Origin: Rariloculus sp963665575
Lineage (GTDB): Bacteria > Pseudomonadota > Gammaproteobacteria > Steroidobacterales > Rariloculaceae
Direction of reading: 5' to 3'
DNA: 64,000 nt
Assembly (NCBI GenBank): GCA_963665575.2
Contig: CAXXDW010000005.1
Span: 310,001 to 374,000 of the forward strand
Shown here in pieces: positions 53,197-63,867 of the stretch. The position numbers and the translations under genes were made by a program. The notes below the pieces were generated by a model. That model ran no database searches and was not told the DNA's origin. It saw nothing but the letters and a program-made list of their open reading frames with translations. The first letter of the stretch is position 1; the number at the start of each line of letters is the position of its first letter.

Positions 53197-55589
53197 TGAT
53201 GCATGTACGCCTGACTCGAACGATCGCCTGTCTTGCCGGCCTGATTGCGGCCGCACCCGTTGCGGCGCAGTTGCCGTTCGTCGTCCAGAACTTCCAGGTG
53301 GAAGGGGCACAGCGGATTTCCGAAGGCACGATCTACAACTACCTGCCCCTCAACATCGGCGACACGGTCGACGAACAGGTCGTTCGCGAGTCGATCCGCG
53401 CGATTTACTCGACGGGTTTCTTCCAGGACATCGAGATACGCCGCGACGGTGACACGCTGGTCATCGCCGTGCTCGAACGGCCGACGATCGAGGAGTTCAC
53501 GTTCTCCGGTAACGAGGACATCGAGGACGAGGATCTCGAACGCTCGCTCCGCGACGTCGGCCTCGCCCAGGGCAGGATTTTCGACCGGTCCGTGCTCGAC
53601 GAAGTCCAGCAATTTCTGACCGACGAGTACTACGGCCGCGGAAAGTACGGTGCGCTTGTCGAGGCGACCGTAGAGGACCTCTCCGACAACCGCGTTCGCG
53701 TGGAGATCGAGATCGTGGAAGGCGAACGCGCGCAGATCCGGCAGATCAACATTGTCGGCAACAGCCGGTTCGGCGACGAGGACATCCTCGACGGTTTCGA
53801 ACTGACCACGGGCAACTGGCTGTCGTTCATCCGTGACGACAACCGCTATTCGAAGGAGGCTCTCGAGGGCGACATCGAGACGCTCAGGTCGTTCTACATG
53901 GACCGCGGCTACGCCGACTTCCGCCTGGACGGTCAGCCCGTGGTCACGATATCGCCGGACAAGAAGGACATCTTCGTCACGATCAGTGTCGACGAAGGCG
54001 ACCTGTATGTGATCTCCGACGTGCGTCTGGCCGGCGACACGGCCGTCCCGGAAGAGGAACTCAACGCGCTGATCCTGTCTCAGCCGGGGCAGATTTTCTC
54101 CCAGCAGCTTCTGACGTTCAGCGAGGAGGCGATGCGAATCCGCCTTGGGCGCGACGGTTACGCATTTCCGCAGATTCAGGCCGTGCCCGAGCTCGACGAG
54201 GAAACGCGGGAAGTCGCCGTGACGTTCTTCGTCGACGCGCAGAGCCGGGTCTACGTGCGGCGCATCAATTTCAATGGCGCCGACAACGTCAACGACGAGG
54301 TGTTCCGGCGCGAGATGCGCCAGTTCGAGGGCGGCTATCTGTCCAACGATCTGCTGGAGCGCTCGAAGATCCTTCTGCAGCGCCTGCCGTACGTCGAGAC
54401 CGTCGATTACGAAACCGTGCCCGTGGCGGGGAGTCCCGATCTCGTCGATGTCCAGTTCGCAATCGAAGAGGGCCTGCCGGGACAATTCGGTGGCAGCGTC
54501 GGCTACTCGGGAACGCAGGGCGTCATCCTCGGCGGAAACTTCATCCATTCGAATTTCATGGGCACCGGCAACCGGGTCGCGCTGAACCTCACGGGTGGGG
54601 AGTACTACAAGGTCTACGACCTGAGCTTCACCGACCCATACCGAAACATGGACGGTCTGCAGAGGTCGATCCAGTTCTCCTACCAGGACATCGAGCAATT
54701 CACGTCCGTCGCTTCGCAGTTCTCCACGACCACGATGACCGCCGGCCTCAACTGGGCCTATCCGATCACGGAGTACCAGCAACTCAGATTCGGGTTCTCC
54801 TACCAGAGCGCCGAATTGATCACGAGCTACTACAGCTCCCAGCAGGCGCGCGAGTGGGTCCTGAACAACGGCAATCAGATTGACATTGGCGGCCCGAATT
54901 CCGCGATCGCGGCAACCGAGACCCAGTCTTTCGAACTGGTCGCGGGCTGGGCTTTCGATTCGCGCAACCGGGTGCTCTTTCCCGACAGCGGCATGCGGCT
55001 CAGCATGAACCTGCAGGCCGCCGTGCCCGGCAGCGAGGTCGAGTATTACGTCGCCCGAATGGATTTCACCAAGTACTTCCGGCTGCCTGGCGCCTGGCGC
55101 TTCAAGATCAACTCGGAGCTCGCGCTCGGAGAAGGCTACGGTGAGACCACCGCACCGCCGCCGTTTCGCAACTTCTTCGGCGGCGGGCCCGGCACGGTTC
55201 GGGGCTTCAAGGAAAGCTGGATGGGGCCGATCGATTCGCTCGGCAACCCCTACGGCGGCAACATGCTGGTTGCCAATCAGCTCGAACTCATCCTGCCGAC
55301 GCCGGGCAAGCTCGGCAATTCGACGCGAATCTCGCTCTTCTACGATATCGGCAATGTGTTCTCCACCGGCGGCGTGACGTTCTACGACAGGACCGGCGTC
55401 AACAAACTCGAATACGATTTCGATTATGATAATTTGAAGCAGTCGGTGGGGCTTGCCGTAGAATGGCTCGCTCCGCTCGGTCTCTTGCGTTTCAGCTACG
55501 CGTCACCGCTGAATGCGCAAGACGAGACGGACTACCTGTGGGGCGACGAGATCGAAAGGTTCCAGTTCTCCATCGGCAACGCATTTTGA
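53196..55589 (+). CDS. bamA: Outer membrane assembly factor BamA
   Basis: A 797-aa Omp85 protein: signal peptide ending AAPVAAQ, five POTRA domains (FQVEGAQRISEGTIYNYLPL starts the first), then a 16-strand barrel with GGGPGTVRGFKESWMGP, the conserved loop 6 VRGF motif, and a C-terminal Phe (FSIGNAF). It folds beta-barrels into the outer membrane. Two ATGs in a row (53196, 53199); the first overlaps the rseP stop. Confidence 0.95.
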
Positions 55590-55609
55590 ATTTTTGAGGG
55601 ACTGAACTC

Positions 55610-56146
55610 ATGACGAGGAAACAGCGCGTGGCGACCCGGGTCGCGCTGCTTGCCACGGCGTTTGCGGCCGTTACCGCCTTTGCGCAGGCGCCGCTGAGGA
55701 TCGGCGTCGTCAATGTCGGCATCCTGCTCGAGCAAGCGCCTCAGACACAGGAAGCCATGGCCGCGCTCGAAGCCGAGTTCGCGCCTCGCCAGCGCGACCT
55801 TGTCGCGTTGCAAACCGCGCTGCAGGAGAAGCAGGAAACGTATCAGCGCGACTCTTCGGTCATGGGCGAAGAGGAGCGCGTCAGCCTCGAACGGCAGATT
55901 CGCGACGAACAACGCGACCTGCAGCGCGAAAACAACGAGCTCAACGAGGACTTCAACCTGCGGCGCAACGAGGAGCTCGGCAACCTGCAGGCCTCGTTGC
56001 TTCAGGCGGTGCAGGCGTACGCGAGGGAGACCGGCTTCGACCTCGTCGTGGCCGACGTTCTGTATTACAGCACCGCCGTTGACATCACCCAGGACGTGCT
56101 GGAATCGATACAGGCCGGCTTTCAACAATCCGGCAGTGAGGAATAA
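55610..56146 (+). CDS. skp: Periplasmic chaperone Skp (OmpH family)
   Basis: A 178-aa protein with a signal peptide (VALLATAFAAVTAFAQA) and a mature start PLRIGVVNVGILLEQAPQ, followed by a long coiled coil (RQIRDEQRDLQRENNELNEDF) and a short C-terminal return strand. It carries unfolded outer-membrane proteins to the Bam complex. It lies between bamA and lpxD as usual. Confidence 0.93.
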   Translation: MTRKQRVATRVALLATAFAAVTAFAQAPLRIGVVNVGILLEQAPQTQEAMAALEAEFAPRQRDLVALQTALQEKQETYQRDSSVMGEEERVSLERQIRDEQRDLQRENNELNEDFNLRRNEELGNLQASLLQAVQAYARETGFDLVVADVLYYSTAVDITQDVLESIQAGFQQSGSEE

Positions 56147-57230
56147 TGTCTCTGGCCTGCGCGAGCCCGCGCAGCCGGTGACCCTCGGTGAGCTCGCTGG
56201 TCTTTACGGTTGCGAGCTCGATGGCGACAGCCGCGCTGTCGTTGACCGCGTAGCGACCTTGTCGGGCGCAGGTCCCGGCGCCGTAAGTTTTCTGGCCAAC
56301 CCTCACTTTCGCAGCCAACTGCACGACACCCGAGCCGCTGCCGTCGTTCTCGAGGAACGGCACCAGGCGGACTGTCCCGTCGCGAGCCTGGTCAGCTCGA
56401 ACCCCTACGCGACCTACGCTCGAATCGCGGCGTTCCTGCATCCGCCGCGCGACGTCGAACCGGGCGTGCACGCCACCGCAACGATCGCTGCCGACGCGCT
56501 CGTTGCCGAGTCGGCGTGCATCGGCCCGAACGTCGTGATCGGCTCGGCGAGCGTCGTCGGCGAGGGGGCGATGCTTGGCGCCGGCAGCGTGATCGGTGCC
56601 GACGTACGGATTGGAGCCGCCTCGCGCCTGCTGGCTCGCGTAACCGTGCTCGACGGCGTAAGCGTCGGAGCGCGCTGCGTGATTCACCCCGGAGTCGTGA
56701 TCGGGTCGGACGGTTTCGGCTTTGCCGAGGACGACGGCGAGTGGGTGAAGGTTCCCCAGCTTGGTGGAGTCACGATCGGCGACGACGTCGAGATCGGCGC
56801 CAACACGACGATCGATCGAGGCACGATCGAGAACACGGTCATAGAGGATGGCGCCAAGCTCGACAATCTCGTGCAGATCGCTCACAACGTCCGCGTCGGC
56901 GCGCATACCGTCATGGCGGCGATGTCAGGTGCCGCCGGAAGCACCAGGATCGGCCGGCGCTGCAAGGTCGGGGGCGGCGTCGTCATGATCAACCATCTGG
57001 AGATCTGCGACGATGTCATGTTCACGTTCAGAAGCGTCGTGACGAAATCCATTCGAGAGCCTGGCGTTTACGGCGGCAGCCTGCCGGCCGAGCAGGCGCA
57101 GCGCTGGCGGCGCAGCGCCGCCCGCTTCCGGCAACTCGACGCGCTCGCGGAGCGCCTTCGGGCCATCGAACGGACGGGATTCCCGGGACGGGCCGACGGG
57201 AACGGTCCGCAAGGACGGGACAATGGCTGA
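56136..57230 (+). CDS. lpxD: UDP-3-O-acylglucosamine N-acyltransferase
   Basis: A lipid A enzyme of about 350-364 aa. The N-terminal uridine-binding domain (LGELAGLYGCELDGD, GAVSFLANPHFRSQL) is followed by left-handed beta-helix hexapeptides (IGPNVVIGSASVVGEGAMLG) and the catalytic His in NLVQIAHNVRVG. The start is unsure: GTG 56136, overlapping skp by 11 bp, or GTG 56178, which gives a more usual length. It overlaps fabZ. Confidence 0.93.
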   Translation: MRNNVSGLREPAQPVTLGELAGLYGCELDGDSRAVVDRVATLSGAGPGAVSFLANPHFRSQLHDTRAAAVVLEERHQADCPVASLVSSNPYATYARIAAFLHPPRDVEPGVHATATIAADALVAESACIGPNVVIGSASVVGEGAMLGAGSVIGADVRIGAASRLLARVTVLDGVSVGARCVIHPGVVIGSDGFGFAEDDGEWVKVPQLGGVTIGDDVEIGANTTIDRGTIENTVIEDGAKLDNLVQIAHNVRVGAHTVMAAMSGAAGSTRIGRRCKVGGGVVMINHLEICDDVMFTFRSVVTKSIREPGVYGGSLPAEQAQRWRRSAARFRQLDALAERLRAIERTGFPGRADGNGPQGRDNG

Positions 57231-57678
57231 ATCGCACTCACTGGACATCGAAGGGGTACTGCAGCGCCTGCCGCATCGCTTCCCGTTTCTTATGGTCGAT
57301 CGGGTTACCGAGGTCGTTCCGGGCAAGTCGATCGTGGCGATCAAGAACGTCAGCATCAACGAAGATCACTTCGTCGGGCACTTTCCGGACCATCCCGTCA
57401 TGCCGGGCGTGCTTGTCATCGAGGCCCTGGCGCAGGCGAGCGGCGTGCTTGCCTGGGAGAGCGCAACGGCAGCAGAGCAAAGTGTGAGAATTCTCTACCT
57501 CGTCGCGATTCGCAGTGCGCGCTTCAAGCGAACGGTGAGGCCGGGCGATCAGCTCGTGCTCAAGGCCGAGCTGACGGCCCGCAAGCAGGCCCTGTGGCGC
57601 TTCGAGTGCCGCGCCGAAGTGGACGGCGAATCGGTTGCCGAGGCCGAGATCCTCATGGCGACCAGGAAAGAGCCTTGA
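57223..57678 (+). CDS. fabZ: 3-hydroxyacyl-ACP dehydratase FabZ
   Basis: A 151-aa hot-dog fold dehydratase of fatty-acid elongation. The catalytic His and Glu lie in GHFPDHPVMPGVLVIEALAQ; LPHRFPFLMVDRV is typical. ATG 57223 overlaps lpxD; the stop overlaps the TTG of lpxA. Confidence 0.96.
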   Translation: MAESHSLDIEGVLQRLPHRFPFLMVDRVTEVVPGKSIVAIKNVSINEDHFVGHFPDHPVMPGVLVIEALAQASGVLAWESATAAEQSVRILYLVAIRSARFKRTVRPGDQLVLKAELTARKQALWRFECRAEVDGESVAEAEILMATRKEP

Positions 57679-58445
57679 TCGACAGACGTGCCGTCGTCGA
57701 TCCTTCGGCCATCGTTCACGACGACGCGTATGTCGGACCCTACGCGGTGATCGGCGCGGACGTCGAGATCGGTCCGGGCTGCAGCATCGATGCGCACGCG
57801 GTCATCCGGGGACCGACAACGATGGGCGCCGACAATCACGTGTTTTCGTTCGCCTCGGTGGGCGACGACCCGCAGGACAAGAAATTCGGCGGCGAGCGAA
57901 CCGAGCTCGTCATCGGCGCGCGCAACACGATCCGCGAGTACTGCACGATCAATCGAGGCACCGTGCAGGACCAGGGGGTGACCCGGGTCGGCAATGACAA
58001 CTGGATCATGGCCTACTCCCATATCGCGCACGACTGCGTGGTCGGGGACCACACGATTTTTGCGAACAATGCGTCGATCGCCGGTCACGTGCATGTCGGC
58101 GACCATGTGTTGCTCGGCGGATTTACGGCCGTGCACCAGCACTGCGTGCTTGGTCAGAGTTCGCTGTGCAGCATGTTCAGTTACGTGACCAAGGACATAC
58201 CAGCCTTTGTGACCGTGTCCGGTCGGCCGATCAGGCCGCGCGGCATCAACACCGAGGGACTCAGGCGGCGCGGCTTGTCATCCGCCGCGATCCGTAACAT
58301 TCGCGATGCCTATCGCGTCGTCTACAGGCAGGGATCGAATCTCGAGGAAGCCGTTGCCGAACTCGAGGCGCGCCTCGAGTCCCAACCGGAACTTGAGCCG
58401 TTCGTAAGCTCGCTGACGCATGGTTCGCGCGGCATCGTCCGCTAA
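57675..58445 (+). CDS. lpxA: UDP-N-acetylglucosamine O-acyltransferase
   Basis: A 256-aa first enzyme of lipid A synthesis. The beta-helix hexapeptides (VVDPSAIVHDDAYVGPYAVIG) and the catalytic His (MAYSHIAHDCVVGDH) are present, with the C-terminal helical domain from about residue 190. The start is a TTG overlapping the fabZ stop (TTGA); a non-ATG start here implies coupling to fabZ. Confidence 0.95.
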   Translation: MIDRRAVVDPSAIVHDDAYVGPYAVIGADVEIGPGCSIDAHAVIRGPTTMGADNHVFSFASVGDDPQDKKFGGERTELVIGARNTIREYCTINRGTVQDQGVTRVGNDNWIMAYSHIAHDCVVGDHTIFANNASIAGHVHVGDHVLLGGFTAVHQHCVLGQSSLCSMFSYVTKDIPAFVTVSGRPIRPRGINTEGLRRRGLSSAAIRNIRDAYRVVYRQGSNLEEAVAELEARLESQPELEPFVSSLTHGSRGIVR

Positions 58446-59616
58446 GGGGCCGGCACGGCGGCGCACGCGCATTGCGCTCGTCGCGGGCGAGGTTTCGGGC
58501 GACACGCTCGGTGCGGGCCTGATCGACGCGATCCGGGAGCGGGAGCCCGATGCCACGTTCCACGGCATCGCCGGCCAACACATGATCGATTCAGGTTGCG
58601 AGCCATGGCACCGCATCGAGGAGCTGTCGGTCATGGGCCTGGCCGAGGTGCTGCCGCACCTGCCGCGTCTGCTCAGGCTGCGCCGCCGGCTCATCGCTCG
58701 CATCGTCGGATTGCGCCCGGATGTGTTCGTGGGAATCGATTCATCCGACTTCAACCTGCCGGTAGCGGCAGCGGTCAGGGCTGCCGGCATTCCGGCGGTG
58801 CAATACGGGAGTCCGCAGGTCTGGGCGTGGCGCCAGTCCAGAGTGTCAAAAGTGCGCAAGGCCACCGATCTTGTGCTGTGTCTGTTGCCTTTTGAGACGG
58901 AGTTCTACGCGGCGCATGACGTCACTGCCCGATTTGTCGGACATCCGCTCGCAGATGCGATCCCGCTCGAAGTCGACGCTGGGCGGGCGAAGGCGGAGCT
59001 CGGGTTGCCGGTGACCGGCCCGGTCGTTGCGATCCTGCCCGGCAGCCGGAAAGCCGAAGTTGCACGCTTGAGCGAGCCGTTTCTCGCAACGGCGCAATGG
59101 TTGCAACGCGAGCGCCCTGATTTGCGATGCGTCGTCGCCCTTGCGAACGCACCGGCCGGGGAGATCTGCCGCGCGGCGGCGAACCGCCTCAAACTCGATC
59201 CGCCGCCGCTCCAGGTCACGGGACGGGCGCGCGAGGTGCTCGCGGCCGCCGACGCCGTGTTGACGGCGTCCGGTACGGCGACGCTTGAAGCGCTGCTGCT
59301 GAAACGGCGCATGGTCGTGGCGCACCGCCTTTCCGGCCTGACGTATTGGCTTGCCCGGCGCATGGGAATCCAGCGCCTGCCGCACTTCTCGCTGCCGAAC
59401 CTGCTTGCCGGACACCCGCTCGTACCCGAATTTGTTCAGCGCGATGTCCGGCCCGATATACTTGGACCGGCGCTGTTGCGCTGCCTCGAGACCGATGCGA
59501 ATGCGCCCGGTTTTCGGGACGAGTTCATTGCCATCCATGAGCAACTCAGGCAAGACGCCAGCGCGTCGGCCGCCGATGCCGTGCTGAAACTGGCCTTGCG
59601 GGAACCTGTGCCCTGA
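58420..59616 (+). CDS. lpxB: Lipid-A-disaccharide synthase
   Basis: A 398-aa GT-B glycosyltransferase joining UDP-diacylglucosamine and lipid X. It has ALVAGEVSGDTLGAGLI, VGIDSSDFNLPVA, QYGSPQVWAWRQSRV, LPGSRKAEVARL and ASGTATLEALL. The ATG lies 26 bp inside lpxA. Confidence 0.95.
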   Translation: MVRAASSAKGPARRRTRIALVAGEVSGDTLGAGLIDAIREREPDATFHGIAGQHMIDSGCEPWHRIEELSVMGLAEVLPHLPRLLRLRRRLIARIVGLRPDVFVGIDSSDFNLPVAAAVRAAGIPAVQYGSPQVWAWRQSRVSKVRKATDLVLCLLPFETEFYAAHDVTARFVGHPLADAIPLEVDAGRAKAELGLPVTGPVVAILPGSRKAEVARLSEPFLATAQWLQRERPDLRCVVALANAPAGEICRAAANRLKLDPPPLQVTGRAREVLAAADAVLTASGTATLEALLLKRRMVVAHRLSGLTYWLARRMGIQRLPHFSLPNLLAGHPLVPEFVQRDVRPDILGPALLRCLETDANAPGFRDEFIAIHEQLRQDASASAADAVLKLALREPVP

Positions 59617-60254
59617 TGTCGATGATCCACCACGAGCCGGCGACTGTGGCGACGGGCGCCATCGTCGCAGGTGTCGACGAAGCGGGGCGAGGTCCTCTGG
59701 CCGGCCCCGTCATCGCTGCGGCCGTCATTCTCGATGCCGCGCGGCCGGTGGCCGGCTTGCGCGACTCAAAGCTCCTGACCGAACGCCGGCGGACTCGGCT
59801 CGCTCGCGAGATTCGCCGCAACGCGGTCGCGTTCGCGCTTGCAGCCGCGGCGCCGGGCGAAGTCGATGAACTCAACGTCCTGCAGGCCACTTTGCTCGCG
59901 ATGGAGCGGGCTGTGCTCGGTCTGGCGGTGCGGCCGGATCTCGTGCGCGTGGACGGCAACCGCGCCCCGTCGTTCAGGCGCCACCCCGGCCGCTACCGGA
60001 CCGAAGCGGTCGTTCGCGGCGACCAGAGCGTGGCTTGCATCAGCGCGGCATCGATACTGGCGAAGGTCTGCCGCGACCGCCTGATGCGACGGTGGCATCG
60101 TGCTTACCCGGGCTACGGCTTCGACCGCAACAAGGGCTACCCGACGCGCGAGCACATCGATGCGCTCCAACGGCTCGGTCCCTGTGCGATCCATCGCATG
60201 AGTTTCGCGCCGCTTGCTCGCGGTCCGGGATTTCGACGGGCGGCCGGACAATGA
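59616..60254 (+). CDS. rnhB: Ribonuclease HII
   Basis: A 212-aa RNase H2 that nicks DNA at embedded ribonucleotides. GVDEAGRGPLAGPVIAAAVIL holds the first Asp-Glu pair, LVRVDGNRAP the next Asp and SAASILAKVCRDR the last. ATG shares one base with the lpxB stop, and the stop overlaps dnaE (ATGA). Confidence 0.95.
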   Translation: MSMIHHEPATVATGAIVAGVDEAGRGPLAGPVIAAAVILDAARPVAGLRDSKLLTERRRTRLAREIRRNAVAFALAAAAPGEVDELNVLQATLLAMERAVLGLAVRPDLVRVDGNRAPSFRRHPGRYRTEAVVRGDQSVACISAASILAKVCRDRLMRRWHRAYPGYGFDRNKGYPTREHIDALQRLGPCAIHRMSFAPLARGPGFRRAAGQ

Positions 60255-63200
60255 CTGGCTTCGTTCACCTGCGCGTTCACACCGAGTATTCGCTGGTCGA
60301 CAGCATCGTGCGTGTGAAGGCGTTGGCCGAGAAGGCCGTAGCGCTTGGCATGCCGGCAATCGCGATGACCGATCAGTCAAACGTGTCGGCGCTCGTGAAG
60401 TTCTACCGCGAGACCGTGGCGAGAGGCATAAAGCCCATCGTGGGCGCGGACATCCGAATCGCACAGTCGCGTGAGGACAGTGAACCGACGCAGTTGACGC
60501 TGCTGTGCATGAATACCGAAGGCTACGGGCGGCTGACGCGGCTCCTGTCCCTCGGTCATGAGCTCGGGCCCTGCCATGGGCGCACTGTCATTCTCAACGA
60601 GTGGCTTGAGCCGCAAGCGCTCGAAGGTCTGATCGCGCTTTCAGGCGCTCAATGCGGAGAACTCGGCCGTGCGATCCTGAGCACGACCTCCGGGCGTCGT
60701 GCCGAGGACGTGCTCGAGGAGTGGCTCGGGCGCATGCCGGGCCGCTTCTACATCGAGTTGCAGCGCCTGGGCAGGAGCGACGAGACGGCCTACGTCCGTC
60801 AGGCGGTCGAACTCGCGGCGACTCACAGCGTACCGTTACTCGCTACGAACGAGGTGTGCTTCCTCGACCGCGACGACTTCGATGCGCATGAGACGCGGGT
60901 CGCGATCGCCGGGGGCTGGACGGTCGAGGATCCGAACCGGCCGAAGGACTACAGCGCCGAGCAGTTTCTGAAGTCGTCAGACGAAATGGCGGCCCGCTTC
61001 GCGGACCTGCCCGAAGCGCTGGCCAATACCGTGGAGGTGGCCAGGCGCTGCAGCTTCGAACTCGATCTCGAGCGAAGGTTCATGCCGCAATACGAGATAG
61101 AGGGCGGCCAATCGGCCGAGTCCCATCTGCGCGAGAGGTCCAGTGACGGAATCGCTGCACGCCTGCGCAACTCCGGTGTCGTCGATGCGGACCGTCAGGA
61201 CGCGTATCGCAAGCGCCTCGAAAGCGAACTCGGCGTCATCTGCAATACGGGTTTCGAGGGTTACTTTCTCATCGTTGCCGATTTTGTCGCCTGGGCGCGC
61301 GAGCAGGCGATTCCGGTGGGTCCTGGCCGGGGATCCGGAGCCGGATCGCTGGTCGCCTATGCGCTCGGCATCACTGACCTCGATCCGATCGTCCACGATC
61401 TTCTGTTCGAACGATTTCTGAATCCGGAACGCGTTTCGCTGCCCGATTTCGACATCGACTTCTGTATCGACGGACGCGACCGGGTTATCGACCATGTCGC
61501 GCGTCGCTACGGCGCCGACCATGTATCGCAGATCGTGACGTTCGGCACGATGGCGGCCCGTGCCGTCGTGCGCGATGTCGGGCGTGCGCTCGGTCAGCCC
61601 TACGGCTTTGTCGATCGCATCGCGAGGCTCATTCCGTTCGAGCTCAAGATAACCCTCGACAAGGCCCTCGAGGACGAAGAGGAACTGAGTCGGCTCTATT
61701 CGGCAGACCCTCAAGTCCGGTCGATAATCGACCAGGCGCGCCGGCTTGAGGGGCTGGCCCGCAACGTCGGTACCCATGCCGGCGGCGTGGTGATCGCGCC
61801 CGCTCCCCTGACGCGGTTCATGCCGCTGTACCGCGATCCCGAAGGCGCTTCCCTGACCCAGTTCGACAAGGACGACGCCGAAGCGCTGGGGCTCGTGAAG
61901 TTCGATTTCCTCGGTCTGAAGACACTGACGATCATCGACAAGGCGGTCGGGACCATCAATCGAAGCCGCACGGCGCGCGGCGAGGAGCCGATCGATCTCG
62001 ACGCGATCGGGTTTGACGACAAGAAGACCTACGACCTGCTCAATACGCTCAACACCACCGCGGTATTTCAGCTCGAGTCTCGCGGGATGCGCGATCTGAT
62101 CAGGCGGATCGGTCCGGACCGCTTCGGCGATATCGTTGCGATCGTCGCGCTGTTCCGTCCGGGTCCCATGCGCATGGCCGACGACTTCATCAATCGCAAG
62201 CAGGGCCAGGATCAGATCGACTATCTCCATCCGGAACTCGAGCCGGTGTTGCGTTCGACCTACGGCGTGATCCTCTACCAGGAACAGGTCATGCAGATTG
62301 CGCGGATACTGGCCGGCTATTCGCTCGCAGGCTCCGATCTGCTGAGGCGCGCGATGGGCAAGAAGGATGCCGGGGAGATGGCCAAACAGCGCGCCGTCTT
62401 TCTCGAGGGCGCCCGCAAGCGTGGCGTCGAACCCGGGCTCGCCGAGCACATCTTCAACCTCATGGAGAAGTTTGCGGAGTACGGATTCAACAAGTCGCAT
62501 TCGGCGGCCTACGCCGTCATCGCCTATCAGACGGCGTGGCTCAAGGCGCATCATCCGGTCGCATTCATGGCCGCCGTCATGACGGCGGACCTCGACGATA
62601 CGGACAAGCTCATCATCCTCAAGGATGAGTGTGGCGTGTTCGGTATCGGTATCGATACGCCGAACGTGAACCGTTCCGATTGCGGTTTCACCAGGCTCGG
62701 CGAGCGCAGGATCAGCTACGGCCTGGCGGCGGTCAAGGGCGTCGGCCAGGGCCTCGCCGAAGCGATCGTGGCCGAGCGATCTGCGCGCGGCCGATTCGAG
62801 AACCTGCTGGACTTCTGCAGCCGGGTCGATCCCAACAAGCTCAACCGTCGGGCTCTGGAGGCGCTGGCGCGTGCCGGCGCACTTGACGAACTCGGCGAGA
62901 ACCGGCCGACGCTGCTGGCCGCAATCGGCGACACGCTGCAATTTGCCCAACGCCACGCACGCGACGATTCGGCCGGCCAGAGCACGCTGTTCGGCCGCGA
63001 GGACTCCGGCGGGGCGCTCTCTCAGGTGCTTGCCGCCGTCGACGACTGGAGCAGCCGGGAACGGCTTGCCGCCGAGCGCGAGAGCCTGGGCTTGTACCTG
63101 AGCGGCCATCCCTTCGACGAGTACGCTCAGCACTGCAGGCACTTCACCGACGGTTCAATTGCAAATGTTGTCGCCAGGTTGTCGGCTGATGCGCAGCACA

Positions 63201-63718
63201 CGCGAGCGCGCATGAGCGCGACGCTGGCCGGCATGGTCATGGACCTCAGGCGGCGGGGAAACTCGATGACGATCGTTGTCGACGACAACTCGCGCAGCAT
63301 CGAAGTCACACTGTTCGACGAGGTTCGCAGCCGCCACCAGCACCTGATCGCCCGGGATGCCTTGCTCGTCGTCGAGGGTCAGATCAGGTACGACCGTTTC
63401 CTCAATGACTGGTCCATGCTCGCCGAGAGCCTGCATGCGATAGACGAGGAGATCGAGCAACGGGCGAGGCGCCTCACGATTGCTCTTGACAGCGGCAACG
63501 GCAGCCGTCCGACGATCGAGAACATCAAGCGCCTCCTCGAGAACCACCGGGGCGGAAAGTGCGAGGTTTGCGTGAGGTATTGCGGTTCACTTGCTGGCGC
63601 AACCCTGACACTGGGGCAGGACTGGACGGTCAGGCCGACCCGCGACCTTCTCGAACGCCTCGGCCGCATGCTCGGCGAGAACCAGGTGTCGGTCCACTAT
63701 CCGAAACACCTCGCCTGA
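60251..63718 (+). CDS. dnaE: DNA polymerase III alpha subunit
   Basis: An 1155-aa replicative polymerase. The PHP domain comes first (LRVHTEYSLVDSIVRVKAL), then the catalytic palm with PDFDIDF near residue 397 and PVGPGRGSGAGSLVAY, the fingers (MGKKDAGEMAKQRAVF, FNKSHSAAYAVIAYQTAWLKAHHP), helix-hairpin-helix and the OB fold near the end (LAGMVMDLRRRGNSMTIVV). ATG 60251 overlaps rnhB. Confidence 0.96.
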   Translation: MTGFVHLRVHTEYSLVDSIVRVKALAEKAVALGMPAIAMTDQSNVSALVKFYRETVARGIKPIVGADIRIAQSREDSEPTQLTLLCMNTEGYGRLTRLLSLGHELGPCHGRTVILNEWLEPQALEGLIALSGAQCGELGRAILSTTSGRRAEDVLEEWLGRMPGRFYIELQRLGRSDETAYVRQAVELAATHSVPLLATNEVCFLDRDDFDAHETRVAIAGGWTVEDPNRPKDYSAEQFLKSSDEMAARFADLPEALANTVEVARRCSFELDLERRFMPQYEIEGGQSAESHLRERSSDGIAARLRNSGVVDADRQDAYRKRLESELGVICNTGFEGYFLIVADFVAWAREQAIPVGPGRGSGAGSLVAYALGITDLDPIVHDLLFERFLNPERVSLPDFDIDFCIDGRDRVIDHVARRYGADHVSQIVTFGTMAARAVVRDVGRALGQPYGFVDRIARLIPFELKITLDKALEDEEELSRLYSADPQVRSIIDQARRLEGLARNVGTHAGGVVIAPAPLTRFMPLYRDPEGASLTQFDKDDAEALGLVKFDFLGLKTLTIIDKAVGTINRSRTARGEEPIDLDAIGFDDKKTYDLLNTLNTTAVFQLESRGMRDLIRRIGPDRFGDIVAIVALFRPGPMRMADDFINRKQGQDQIDYLHPELEPVLRSTYGVILYQEQVMQIARILAGYSLAGSDLLRRAMGKKDAGEMAKQRAVFLEGARKRGVEPGLAEHIFNLMEKFAEYGFNKSHSAAYAVIAYQTAWLKAHHPVAFMAAVMTADLDDTDKLIILKDECGVFGIGIDTPNVNRSDCGFTRLGERRISYGLAAVKGVGQGLAEAIVAERSARGRFENLLDFCSRVDPNKLNRRALEALARAGALDELGENRPTLLAAIGDTLQFAQRHARDDSAGQSTLFGREDSGGALSQVLAAVDDWSSRERLAAERESLGLYLSGHPFDEYAQHCRHFTDGSIANVVARLSADAQHTRARMSATLAGMVMDLRRRGNSMTIVVDDNSRSIEVTLFDEVRSRHQHLIARDALLVVEGQIRYDRFLNDWSMLAESLHAIDEEIEQRARRLTIALDSGNGSRPTIENIKRLLENHRGGKCEVCVRYCGSLAGATLTLGQDWTVRPTRDLLERLGRMLGENQVSVHYPKHLA

Positions 63719-63867
63719 GCAGACTGGCGCGCGCCGCACAGGCGCAGATCCCAGCCGATCGGCAATAAATCCGGACGCCGGCACGGCGGTTTCGCGGTTC
63801 AGGCTGTCACTTGCCAATCTTTGAAGATTGACGGTATCGTGCCGACAAAACCTCAAGTTGCACCGAT

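Noticed and set aside
60977..63142. 721-aa open frame opposite dnaE
   Set aside because: Antisense shadow of an obviously real dnaE, with no recognisable motif.
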